Positions 15,676 through 22,524 of a stretch of DNA of 35,740 nt are shown piece by piece. Every line of letters starts with the position of its first letter. The stretch's first letter is position 1. The stretch lies in assembly GCF_014191255.1 (NCBI RefSeq), contig NZ_JACHWH010000021.1, positions 1 to 35,740 of the forward strand. The letters are read 5' to 3'. The notes under the pieces are model-generated. The model had not been told where the DNA came from. It was given only the letters and a program-made list of their open reading frames with translations, and did not search any database. The stretch comes from Amycolatopsis bartoniae. Its GTDB lineage: Bacteria > Actinomycetota > Actinomycetes > Mycobacteriales > Pseudonocardiaceae. The position numbers and the translations under genes are program-made.

Positions 15676-17082
15676 TCAGTCTTTCGCGAGTTGCCTGACA
15701 GACAGCTGTGCCGATCCCTGGCTGCCGCGACGGTTCCGGCGCAGCTGTGCCAGAGCGGCGCACCCCAGCACGACGACGGACCAGAACACGATGAGCGCCC
15801 AGCCGAACGCGTCGGGGCCAAGGCTGCTCACCACCGCGGTGAACGTCAGCGGGAGCGCGATGGCCGCCAGCCGGCCCGCGGAGTAGGCCAGCCCGCTGCC
15901 CCGTCCCCGCAGCTCGGTCGGCCACTGCTCGGAGGTGATGCGGTTGAGCAGCGGACTGAACACTCCGAAAAGGATCGCGTGGACCGAGCCACAGAGGATG
16001 ACCAGTGTGACGTCGCCGGTGAAACCGAGGAGCCCGCCCGCGACGGCGCACAGGGACGCCAACACGACGGCGGCGCGCAAACCCTGGACGCGCTTGGCCA
16101 GGAACGTCGCGGCGAGCGACCCGACGAGGGTGCCGATGGTCAGGAGCGTCGAGACGGTCAGGCTGCGTTCGACGGAGAAACCTCGCAGTCCCAGGATCGT
16201 CGGTACCCACGTCGCCATGAGTTGCACGATCGCGGTCTGGGCGATCCAGATCAGCATGAGCAGAACCAGGGGGTGCACCAGGCCCGCTCGCAGGAAGGTG
16301 GTCGCGGGACTGCCGGGCCCGGCCGGTGCCGCGGGTTCCACCGTGGCGACGGGCTCGGGCAGGGCTGTGCCACCGCGTGTCGCCGCGCGCTCCAGCTTGG
16401 CGACAGCCGCTTCAGCCTCTTCGCGTAGCCCCCGCGATTTCAACCAGGTCGGCGATTCGGGGAGACGGAAGAGCGCGAAGAGGGTGAGGATGCCGATCAC
16501 CCCGATGCCGAACACGAATCGCCAGCCATCCGGGCCGGATGGCACGACGACGCGTGCGAACGCCGTGATTCCGGTGACGGCAAGGCTTCCGACGAAGTAC
16601 GTTCCGGCGACCGCCGCGCCGCGGCGATGGGACGGAACGAGTTCGACCAGATAGGTCAACGCGATCACGTAGAGCGTCCCCATGCCGATTCCTCCGGCGA
16701 GCCGCGCGATCAGCAGGCTCCCTTGGCCTGTCGCCAGTGCCGCCGCCAGCGAAGCGAGTGCGGTCACCACGTGGCCCGCGATCAAGATGCGCTTGCGGCC
16801 CCACCGGTCCGCGATCCAGCCGGCGCTGGAGGCCCCGATCATCAGCCCCAGGTAGGTGGCCGACACCACGGTTCCGAACTGCGACAACGAGATCCCGAGC
16901 TCCTTCTGCACGGGGGCGGACACGGAGCCGAGGGCGAGCATGTCCGCGAATTCGAAGGCGTAGGAGACCGCGGCCACCACGATGACGAGGAGCACGGGGC
17001 CGCGTACGGGCAGCCGGTCCAGTCTCGCGCGGAGCGACGGAGAATTCCCGTCCGGTGGCAGTGCGGGTCGAACAGAGGACAT
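15676..17082 (-). CDS. MFS transporter (sugar porter/NiaP-like)
   Basis: A 468-residue, 12-segment transporter. It shows the GWIADRWGRKRILI motif after helix 2, the RLAGGIGMGTLYV stretch of helix 4, the FRLPESPTWLKSRG sequence after helix 6 typical of sugar-porter and NiaP-like carriers, and a long Ala/Pro-rich central loop (about residues 225-260). The ATG at 17082 follows a GGGAG-like site. It stands alone between a terminator and a long gap. Two palindromes of the form CCTA(N8)TAGG lie about 90-120 bases upstream and are also found at the acyl-CoA operon, so a TetR-type repressor probably controls it. The substrate may be an organic acid or a glycoside; sequence alone does not tell. Confidence 0.85.
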   Translation of the reverse strand: MSSVRPALPPDGNSPSLRARLDRLPVRGPVLLVIVVAAVSYAFEFADMLALGSVSAPVQKELGISLSQFGTVVSATYLGLMIGASSAGWIADRWGRKRILIAGHVVTALASLAAALATGQGSLLIARLAGGIGMGTLYVIALTYLVELVPSHRRGAAVAGTYFVGSLAVTGITAFARVVVPSGPDGWRFVFGIGVIGILTLFALFRLPESPTWLKSRGLREEAEAAVAKLERAATRGGTALPEPVATVEPAAPAGPGSPATTFLRAGLVHPLVLLMLIWIAQTAIVQLMATWVPTILGLRGFSVERSLTVSTLLTIGTLVGSLAATFLAKRVQGLRAAVVLASLCAVAGGLLGFTGDVTLVILCGSVHAILFGVFSPLLNRITSEQWPTELRGRGSGLAYSAGRLAAIALPLTFTAVVSSLGPDAFGWALIVFWSVVVLGCAALAQLRRNRRGSQGSAQLSVRQLAKD

Positions 17083-17168
17083 GATGTCTCCCGATGCGAT
17101 GTGGTCGACTGAAAGCTCAACGTCGTTGTCGTGCGTGTCCTCGGCTATGCCTCGGCACTCGAGAAGAG

Positions 17169-17205
17169 CCTAGTGCTCACTAGGAGATGCCTAGCGCGCG
17201 TTAGG
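17169..17205. promoter_or_regulatory. Tandem operator pair CCTA(N8)TAGG upstream of MFS gene
   Basis: CCTAGTGCTCACTAGG (17169-17184, 7-base arms) and CCTAGCGCGCGTTAGG (17190-17205, one mismatched pair) lie 21 bases centre to centre, about two helical turns. Both fit a dimeric TetR-like repressor bound on one face of the DNA. On the minus strand the second reads CCTAACGCGCGCTAGG and matches 12 of 16 bases of the site at 23323-23338. Confidence 0.6.
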
Positions 17206-17755
17206 GCGATGCTAGCAATGGCACGGCCAGGTGCCAAGAGGCGGAACGAGAGAGTCCGTGGGAGAAGGCCAAAAGGTCGATCTCCGTGTGGGCCGCGACG
17301 CTGCCAGGTAAGGCAACGTCGGCGAATTCCACGGGATGCTCAGGAAGCTGTGTGACCTTCAGTCCGATGTGGAGTCACATGAGCCGCGTCTGGAAGAACA
17401 CCGGAACCCGCGGCTTGCAAGAAACCTCGCTGCGCGCGACAACCCAGATCAGCGATACCGACCGCGGCGTACCGGATGTCGACCGCCGAGTACGCCACGC
17501 CTATGAGGATCAATGGCGCGCAGGCCCGCACGAGGTTCCCGGGATCGAGGTCCGTCGGGCCGGGCCGAGTGGTTCGCCGCCGGCGCGCTCAGGCGCACGC
17601 GGGGGCGGGTCACCGGTGAACCTCCCTGTGCCAGTAGGCGCCGCCGCCCGAGAGTCGCAGATCACTTTAGCGTTGCTCGCGCGTAAGTCAAGGGTATTGC
17701 GGCGGCGAAGCGCGGTCTAGCTCGCCAGTGTCGGCGCGCGTGTGGCAAGGCGACG
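17206..17755. other. Gap of about 550 bases with no recognised gene
   Basis: Open frames here (for example 17286-17720 plus, 144 codons) give Arg/Ser/Pro-rich products without recognisable motifs. On the minus strand a short frame around 17340-17550 has one hydrophobic stretch (VRACAPLILIGVAYSAVDIR) preceded by a GGGAGG site in a different frame. This could be the remains of a membrane-protein gene, but I cannot assign it. Base composition is slightly less GC-rich than in the neighbouring genes. Confidence 0.4.
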
Positions 17756-17784
17756 TTGACTTATGCATATATCAAGCATAAGCT
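17756..17784 (+). promoter_or_regulatory. Promoter of the C-glycoside deglycosidase-like operon with internal operator
   Basis: TTGACT (17756-17761), 17 bases and TAAGCT (17779-17784) form a strong promoter. CTTATGC (17760-17766) and GCATAAG (17776-17782) make a 7-base inverted repeat with a 9-base AT-rich spacer, spanning from the -35 to the -10 box. The AT-rich block stands out from the surrounding sequence. A dimeric repressor, perhaps of GntR or LacI type, would block polymerase here. No such regulator is encoded in the window. Confidence 0.6.
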
Positions 17785-17838
17785 TCGGGCGAAGCAAGGC
17801 GTTTCTCGTGCTGTCCGCGGATCCTTGGGAGGACAAAG

Positions 17839-18258
17839 ATGTTCGACGAATTGGTGTTGCCCGAGAGGGCGGAGCTGCGGAAGGAACGGGATGGTAGCTC
17901 CGTCCTGTCCCTGAACCTGCGGCTTCCCTGGTATCGCGCGCTGCCGCTGTCCTGTGTCAACGAGCTCGAGCTGGCGATCGACGGCACACCGATCGCTCCG
18001 GACGACGTGACGATCGGTGTGGGGGACGGTTTCCATTCACTCGCCGAGGTGCAAAGCCTCGACAACACGTGGTGGTTCCAGCTCGACACCGCGGAAGCGC
18101 GCATTCCCAACAAGAACGGCGTGCAGCCCGGTGAGCACACGGTCGCGATCAGCCTCGGGCTGCGCATCCCGTACCGAGCGGATCCGAGTGACGAGCCCGA
18201 GTTCACCCAGACCGCCGAGTACACGCGTTCCGTCCGCTTCGAAGGAGGGGACCTCTGA
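17839..18258 (+). CDS. C-glycoside deglycosidase beta-subunit-like protein (DUF6379 type)
   Basis: A 139-residue all-beta-looking protein without a signal peptide. It resembles the small subunit of bacterial C-glycoside deglycosidases (CarC/DgpC/DfgB type): the N-terminal FDELVLPERAEL, the segment RLPWYRALPLSCVNELELAIDG, the WWFQLDTAEAR strand and a C-terminal EYTRSVRF. In known complexes this subunit lines the active site of its TIM-barrel partner and both are needed to cut the C-C bond between an aromatic ring and a 3-keto sugar. It starts behind GGGAGGA at 17839 and its stop overlaps the next start (TGATG), so the two are made together. Recognition is from memory of family pattern and operon partner, not a search. 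Confidence 0.72.
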   Translation: MFDELVLPERAELRKERDGSSVLSLNLRLPWYRALPLSCVNELELAIDGTPIAPDDVTIGVGDGFHSLAEVQSLDNTWWFQLDTAEARIPNKNGVQPGEHTVAISLGLRIPYRADPSDEPEFTQTAEYTRSVRFEGGDL

Positions 18259-19235
18259 TGGGGCTTCCCAAGCTTGGTGTCACTCTCTACAGCTTCAACG
18301 CTGACTACTACACGTACCGCTACTCGTTCGACGACTGCATGGCCGCCGTCGGTTCGCTGGGCCCGGGCCAGGGAGTCGAAGTCGTCGGACCGCAGATGAT
18401 CCGCGGCTTCCCCGACCTTTCGCCGGAGTTCGAAGCCCGGTTCAACCGGCTGGTCGAGCGGCACGACCTGCGGCCGAGTGCTTATGGTGCGTACGTCGAC
18501 GGGTCTCGTCTCAAGGGGCAGTACGCGCCACGGGACGAGCAGATCGACTACTTGGCCAGGCAGATCCGGGCCGCGGCACGCCTGGGCTTCAAAGTGATCC
18601 GGATGCCGCTGTCCAACGTCGTGCTGGAGGACATGCTGCCCTACGCCGAGCGGTACGACGTGAAGATGGGCATGGAAATTCATGCACCGATGACGGTCGA
18701 GACGCTGGAGCCGGTGATCGAGCAGGTCAAGCGTGCAGACTCGCCCTACCTGGGGTTCACGCCCGACTGCGGGACGATGTGCCACTCGCCGGCGACAGTT
18801 TACGCCCGGCGGTTCCGGGAGCAGGGCGTGCCGGACAAGATCGTGGACCACGTTCTCGCGCGCTGGCAGGACAGGGTTTCGTCCAGGGTGATCGCGGAAG
18901 AGGTGGCCGAACTCGGCGGCGGGAAGCTCGGCGAGGTCATGGCGATCGAAAGTGGGATCTACTTCGGACACGGCGAACCCGAGGCGCTCAAGGAGATCCT
19001 GCCGCACATAGTCCACGTGCACGGCAAGTTCTTCGGGATCGACGACAGCGGTACCGACTCCGCCGTGCGTTTCCCGGAGATCATCTCGATCCTGGTCGCA
19101 GGCGGGTACGACGGGTTCATCTCGTGTGAGTACGAGGGCCACCACTGGGATCGTGATCTGGACGCTCTCGAGCAGATCCGCACGGTTCAGCGGTTCATCA
19201 GCGGCCGCGTCGAAGCCGCGGGCAAGCAGGCCTGA
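18258..19235 (+). CDS. C-glycoside deglycosidase alpha-subunit-like, sugar phosphate isomerase/epimerase TIM barrel
   Basis: A 325-residue xylose-isomerase/AP-endonuclease-2-like TIM barrel. Candidate Mn(II) ligands occur in the right order: Glu140 in GMEIHAP, Asp170 in FTPDCG, His253 or His255 in VHVHGK and Glu291 in SCEYEG. The N-terminal KLGVTLYSF and GVEVVGPQMIRGFPDLS segments are what I associate with the large subunit of C-glycoside deglycosidases (CarB/DgpB/DfgA type). These cleave 3-oxo-C-glycosides into an aglycone and a dehydrated keto sugar. It overlaps the small-subunit gene by one base. The partner flavin- or NAD-dependent sugar 3-oxidase is not in the window. An ordinary sugar isomerase role is the alternative, but the paired small subunit argues against it. 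Confidence 0.72.
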   Translation: MGLPKLGVTLYSFNADYYTYRYSFDDCMAAVGSLGPGQGVEVVGPQMIRGFPDLSPEFEARFNRLVERHDLRPSAYGAYVDGSRLKGQYAPRDEQIDYLARQIRAAARLGFKVIRMPLSNVVLEDMLPYAERYDVKMGMEIHAPMTVETLEPVIEQVKRADSPYLGFTPDCGTMCHSPATVYARRFREQGVPDKIVDHVLARWQDRVSSRVIAEEVAELGGGKLGEVMAIESGIYFGHGEPEALKEILPHIVHVHGKFFGIDDSGTDSAVRFPEIISILVAGGYDGFISCEYEGHHWDRDLDALEQIRTVQRFISGRVEAAGKQA

Positions 19236-19244
19236 CCACTTGCC

Positions 19245-19275
19245 GGGGCGGCGCGCGGGTTCCGCGTGCCGCCCC
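19245..19275. terminator. Terminator of the C-glycoside deglycosidase-like operon
   Basis: A 14-pair stem (19245-19258 with 19262-19275, one G-U pair) and a GTT loop start 9 bases after the stop codon. The stretch 19276-19466 that follows contains a smaller hairpin (19378-19394, 7-base arms), possibly the end signal for the convergent dioxygenase, and no gene I can support. Confidence 0.72.
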
Positions 19276-19466
19276 AGCGATGCGTCATCACGGAAACGTG
19301 TGCCGTTGCCCCGAAGTGTCGACCGGTGCTTCTTCGCGTGGCCGGTTCACGTGGTCAGGTCAAAAGTTCCGCACCATGGTGGAGAACCTCCACCGGTTGT
19401 GGGTCATGGAGCCCGACGAGCCCAATTCGTGGTGGAGATCTCCCCGGACGACCCCCACGGCTGACG

Positions 19467-20351
19467 TCAGACGTCGGCGGGTGCGAGAACGATGTCGAAC
19501 CGGGTCCGCGTCCAAGACCGGCCGTCGAGGTCGCGGCCGTCCGGGGTGGCCGTGCCCGCTTCCTGCAGCTCGAACTTCTTGATCAGCGATTCCTTGACGC
19601 CGAACACGCTGTCACCGATCTCGATCTGCTTGTCGCCTTCCACGAAGATGTGCGTGACCAGAGTGCGCAGGCCGTTCGCGACGACCATGAAGTGCAGGTG
19701 GGAGGCGCGGTATGGTGACCTGCCGACCGACTGCAGGAGTTTGCCGACCGGGCCGTCGTGCGGAATGGGGTAGGGCACCGGGGTGAGTGCCCAGAACCGG
19801 TACTCGCCGTTCGCGTCGGAGTGGAGGCGCGCCCGCCCGCCGACGCGCCCGTCGCGGTGCTGGACGTCATAGAAGCCGTCCTCGTCGCATTCCCATACGT
19901 CGATGCGGGCGTGGGGCACGGGGTTCCCGTCGGTGTCGGTGACGGTGCCCTCGACCCAGCACGGCTGTCCTTCGGCGTTGCCGGCGATGTCGCCACCCAG
20001 CGGGATTTCTGGTGCGTCGTCGACGAAGAAGGGGCCGAACACGGTGGCTTCGGTGGCGTTCTTGTAGGCCGTGTTGTTGACTGCGATCGTCTGCATGGAT
20101 GCGCCGAAGACGTCGGACAGGAGCACGAACTCCTGCCTTTTGTCGTCGGTGATGTGTCCCACCTGAGTGAGGAATTCGATCGCGGCGTTCCACTCCGGCT
20201 CGGTCAGGCGCACGTCGCGGATGAACGCGTGCAGGTGCCGGGTCAGCGACTGCAGTACCTGCTTGAGACGGGGGTCCGGCGTGCCCTCGAACGAAGCGAC
20301 CACGGTTTCGACGATGTGCTGTTCGACGGCGCTCTGCTCGATGCTCACCAT
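19467..20351 (-). CDS. Hydroxyquinol 1,2-dioxygenase 2
   Basis: A 294-residue paralogue of the dioxygenase at 14627, similar along the whole length. Iron ligands are conserved: Tyr161 (DGFYDVQ), Tyr194 (VPYPIPHDGP), His218 and His220 (ASHLHF). Differences cluster in the substrate-side loops (QHRDGRVGGRARLHS versus QYRDDRVAARGHLFS) and in the N-terminal helices, which could shift preference among hydroxyquinol, chlorohydroxyquinol or methylated catechols. The ATG at 20351 follows AAAGGA; a GTG at 20348 is also possible. It overlaps the upstream maleylacetate reductase 2 by 7 bases, so translation is coupled. It converges on the C-glycoside deglycosidase-like operon. Confidence 0.93.
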   Translation of the reverse strand: MVSIEQSAVEQHIVETVVASFEGTPDPRLKQVLQSLTRHLHAFIRDVRLTEPEWNAAIEFLTQVGHITDDKRQEFVLLSDVFGASMQTIAVNNTAYKNATEATVFGPFFVDDAPEIPLGGDIAGNAEGQPCWVEGTVTDTDGNPVPHARIDVWECDEDGFYDVQHRDGRVGGRARLHSDANGEYRFWALTPVPYPIPHDGPVGKLLQSVGRSPYRASHLHFMVVANGLRTLVTHIFVEGDKQIEIGDSVFGVKESLIKKFELQEAGTATPDGRDLDGRSWTRTRFDIVLAPADV

Positions 20352-21400
20352 TGGTCCTTTCCTGCGTGCGCGGCGCGCAGCAGCTCTTCGAGGCTTTCCC
20401 GGTCCACCGTGCGCGGGTTGGAGTCCGGGACGACGGGCAAGATCAGATCGGCTGCCTCAGGGATGTTCTCCTCGGCCATGCCGCAGTCCTTCAACGCTCG
20501 TGGCGCGTCGAGCGCGGCTCGCAGGGTGTTGAGGCCTTCGACGGCCGTGGCGGCACCGAAGGCCGCGGCGATTCGCTTTTCCGACTCCGGCGCGGCTTGG
20601 GCGTTGAAGGCGAGCACGTAGGGCAGCACGACGGCGTGGGTCTGGGCGTGCGGCAGGTCGTAGGCGCCACCGAGCACGTGGCAGATCTTGTGGTGCAGCC
20701 CGGAGCCGGCGGAGGCGAACGCGACGGCGGAAAGATAAGCCCCGTAAAGGGTGTTCTCCCTGCCGGTCAAGTTCCGCGGATCTGCCTTGATCACGGCTAG
20801 CCCCTCCGCGAGCGCACGAATGCCTTCGGCGGCGAGCACCTGGTTGATCGGGTCTGTGCGCGGGGCCCACATCGAGTCGACGCAGTGCGCCATGCCGTTG
20901 AGCCCGGACGCGATGGACAGGTCCACCGGCAACGAGAGCGTGAGGGCCGCGTCGTAGATCACGGTGGTGGGCAACACCTTGTCGTCGACCCCGGTGGTTT
21001 TGCGTGCGGATTCAGTGATTCCCCACACGTTGGTGGCTTCCGAGCCCGCGTACGTTGTCGGCACGGCGACGATGGGCAACCCGGTGGTCATCGCGACGGC
21101 TTTGGCCAGCCCGGTCGTGGATCCGCCGCCCACGCTGACGACGAGGTCCACGTCGTGTTCGGCGGCGACCGAGCGCGCGTGCTCCGCTTTCGCGATCGGC
21201 ACGTGGGGAGCGACGTCGTCGTGCCACACTCCGGTTTCGATCCCCGCGGTGACGGCCTCGGCGATGGGCGCTTCGTGGCGTGAGGCGATGACCATGACGC
21301 GCTTGGCGCCCAGTCGATCAACTTCTGCGACGAGGTTGTCGGCGGCGCGGTTGGTGCCGAACCGCACCCGCTGCCCGAGGGTGACGTGGTCGAATTCCAT
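20345..21400 (-). CDS. Maleylacetate reductase 2
   Basis: A 351-residue second maleylacetate reductase with the same motifs as the first: GGGSTTGLAKA, PTTYAGSEAT, NGMAHCVDS and HHKICHVLGG. I start it at the ATG at 21400 because the protein then begins MEFDHVTLGQRVRFG, in register with the first copy. A frame extending to 21478 adds a Ser/Pro/Arg-rich leader that lacks family similarity. It is first in a two-gene minus-strand operon with hydroxyquinol dioxygenase 2. The divergent TetR regulator at 21751 probably controls it through the palindromes between them. Two complete copies in 8 kb imply either dosage or separately regulated entry into the hydroxyquinol route. Confidence 0.93.
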   Translation of the reverse strand: MEFDHVTLGQRVRFGTNRAADNLVAEVDRLGAKRVMVIASRHEAPIAEAVTAGIETGVWHDDVAPHVPIAKAEHARSVAAEHDVDLVVSVGGGSTTGLAKAVAMTTGLPIVAVPTTYAGSEATNVWGITESARKTTGVDDKVLPTTVIYDAALTLSLPVDLSIASGLNGMAHCVDSMWAPRTDPINQVLAAEGIRALAEGLAVIKADPRNLTGRENTLYGAYLSAVAFASAGSGLHHKICHVLGGAYDLPHAQTHAVVLPYVLAFNAQAAPESEKRIAAAFGAATAVEGLNTLRAALDAPRALKDCGMAEENIPEAADLILPVVPDSNPRTVDRESLEELLRAAHAGKDQW

Positions 21401-21750
21401 CGCGATCTCGCTTCTTGGTGGAGTCCATCGAGGACGGTGTCGAGGTGTGCTTGTGCTTGCCGCGCCGGATGCGGTCACTTCGTTGTCGATCCGTACGCAC
21501 CGTCCGATCAGGTGGCTCCCGGCTCGCCCGGCAACGCCATCAACTCACCCCGCTGTCGCTCCGGACCGGGTTGGTGAACCAACTCCGCGTGCGCCGGCCC
21601 GAGGCCGCGACCGACCTCCAGTCGAGCAGCGTTTCGCAGCGACATCGCACAAGCCTGACATAGAACTCATAATTGAGGAAGTCCTCAGTGTCGAGAAATC
21701 GCTCACTTGAGGAGTGTGCGCCAGGAGTTGGCTTGCCGTAGCGTGGGGCC
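21401..21750. promoter_or_regulatory. Divergent control region with TTGAGGA palindromes
   Basis: This 350-base gap separates maleylacetate reductase 2 (minus) from the first TetR gene (plus). TGAGGA-AG-TCCTCA (21674-21687) is a perfect palindrome in a locally AT-rich stretch. A further TTGAGGA copy (21707-21713) sits inside a CACT/AGTG inverted repeat. These are the likely sites of the adjacent TetR protein acting on itself and on the minus-strand operon. The part from 21401 to 21660 shows no gene and no motif I can name, which would make a long leader if transcription starts near the palindrome. Confidence 0.45.
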
Positions 21751-22392
21751 GTGCCCGCTTCCTCTGTGCCGGACTCCTCGCGGCAGCAGCGGCGCCGCGA
21801 ACAGACGCGTGCCCGGCTGATCGCCGCGGCCAAGAACCTAGTGGCCGTGCACGGGGTCGACGGTGTGGGGTTGTCGGAGATCACCGAAGCGGCGGACCTC
21901 GGCGCCGGCACGTTTTACAACTACTTCCGATCGCGCGACGACATCGTGGAGGCGGTGGTCGAGGAGTCCATCGAGTCGGTCGGTGCGCGGCTCGACAAAC
22001 TCACCGCGTCCCTGTCCGACCCGGCCGAAGTGTTTTCGTTCTCCTTGCGCCATCTGGTCCGCCAGGCCGTCACCGATCCGGTGTGGGGCTGGTTCGTCGT
22101 CCGGCTCGGCGTGGCCCACCCGAAGCTCCTTGCGATCCTGGGACCGCGCTGCGCGCGCGATCTTCGCCAGGGGGTGGACAGCGGCCGCTTCACCATTCCC
22201 GACATCGAGCTGGCCACCGCGTGTGTCTTCGGCGCGCTCCTGTCAACCCTCCGCTACACCCTGTCCAGGGAGAGCGCGGCCCACGTGGAAGAAACCTTCG
22301 CGCAGACCATGCTCGGCATGGTCGGCGTGCCGGCCGACGAAGCCTGGGACGTCGCGTCCCGGGAGTTACCGGACCTCCCCGGTGCGGAGTGA
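21751..22392 (+). CDS. TetR-family transcriptional regulator 1
   Basis: A 213-residue repressor-type protein. Basic residues QQRRREQTRARLIAAA open the DNA-binding domain. The helix-turn-helix runs through LSEITEAADLGAGTFYNYFRS (positions about 45-65), the TetR recognition helix. The C-terminal half (about 85-200) is the ligand and dimer domain and is too variable to name a ligand. The GTG at 21751 is the only sensible start before the basic segment. It is divergent from the maleylacetate reductase 2-hydroxyquinol dioxygenase 2 operon and is the likely regulator of it. A stop is followed by about 130 bases before the second regulator, which has its own promoter. Confidence 0.9.
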   Translation: MPASSVPDSSRQQRRREQTRARLIAAAKNLVAVHGVDGVGLSEITEAADLGAGTFYNYFRSRDDIVEAVVEESIESVGARLDKLTASLSDPAEVFSFSLRHLVRQAVTDPVWGWFVVRLGVAHPKLLAILGPRCARDLRQGVDSGRFTIPDIELATACVFGALLSTLRYTLSRESAAHVEETFAQTMLGMVGVPADEAWDVASRELPDLPGAE

Positions 22393-22433
22393 GGCTCAGC
22401 TCTCCACCATATCGGCGTTAGGATCGACGCTCA

Positions 22434-22462
22434 TTGCCACTCGGCTAGTGGGTCGGTATGGT
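22434..22462 (+). promoter_or_regulatory. Promoter of TetR regulator 2
   Basis: TTGCCA (22434-22439), 17 bases and TATGGT (22457-22462). Transcription would begin near 22469, so the in-frame start at 22462 cannot be used and the GTG at 22525 is favoured. Half-site-like CGTTAGG (22415-22421) and GCTAGTGG (22444-22451) flank the -35 box and resemble parts of the CCTA(N8)TAGG operators. This is suggestive of autoregulation only. Confidence 0.45.
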
Positions 22463-22524
22463 TGCGGACCGAGGTGAAGGCGACCGCGCGCGCGGTGCGG
22501 CCGGAATCGACAGGGGGAGGGTGC

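Noticed and set aside
17340..17531. Minus-strand frame with a hydrophobic stretch, possible membrane-protein relic
   Set aside because: There is only one short hydrophobic segment, the upstream GGGAGG site is in another frame, and I recognise no family. It is mentioned only as part of the gap.
17286..17720. 144-codon plus-strand open frame in the gap before the deglycosidase-like operon
   Set aside because: The composition is Ser/Arg/Gly-rich with no motif and no convincing ribosome site. It reads like non-coding high-GC sequence.
19266..19718. Plus-strand open frames after the deglycosidase-like operon
   Set aside because: They run into the antisense strand of hydroxyquinol dioxygenase 2 and have no motif.
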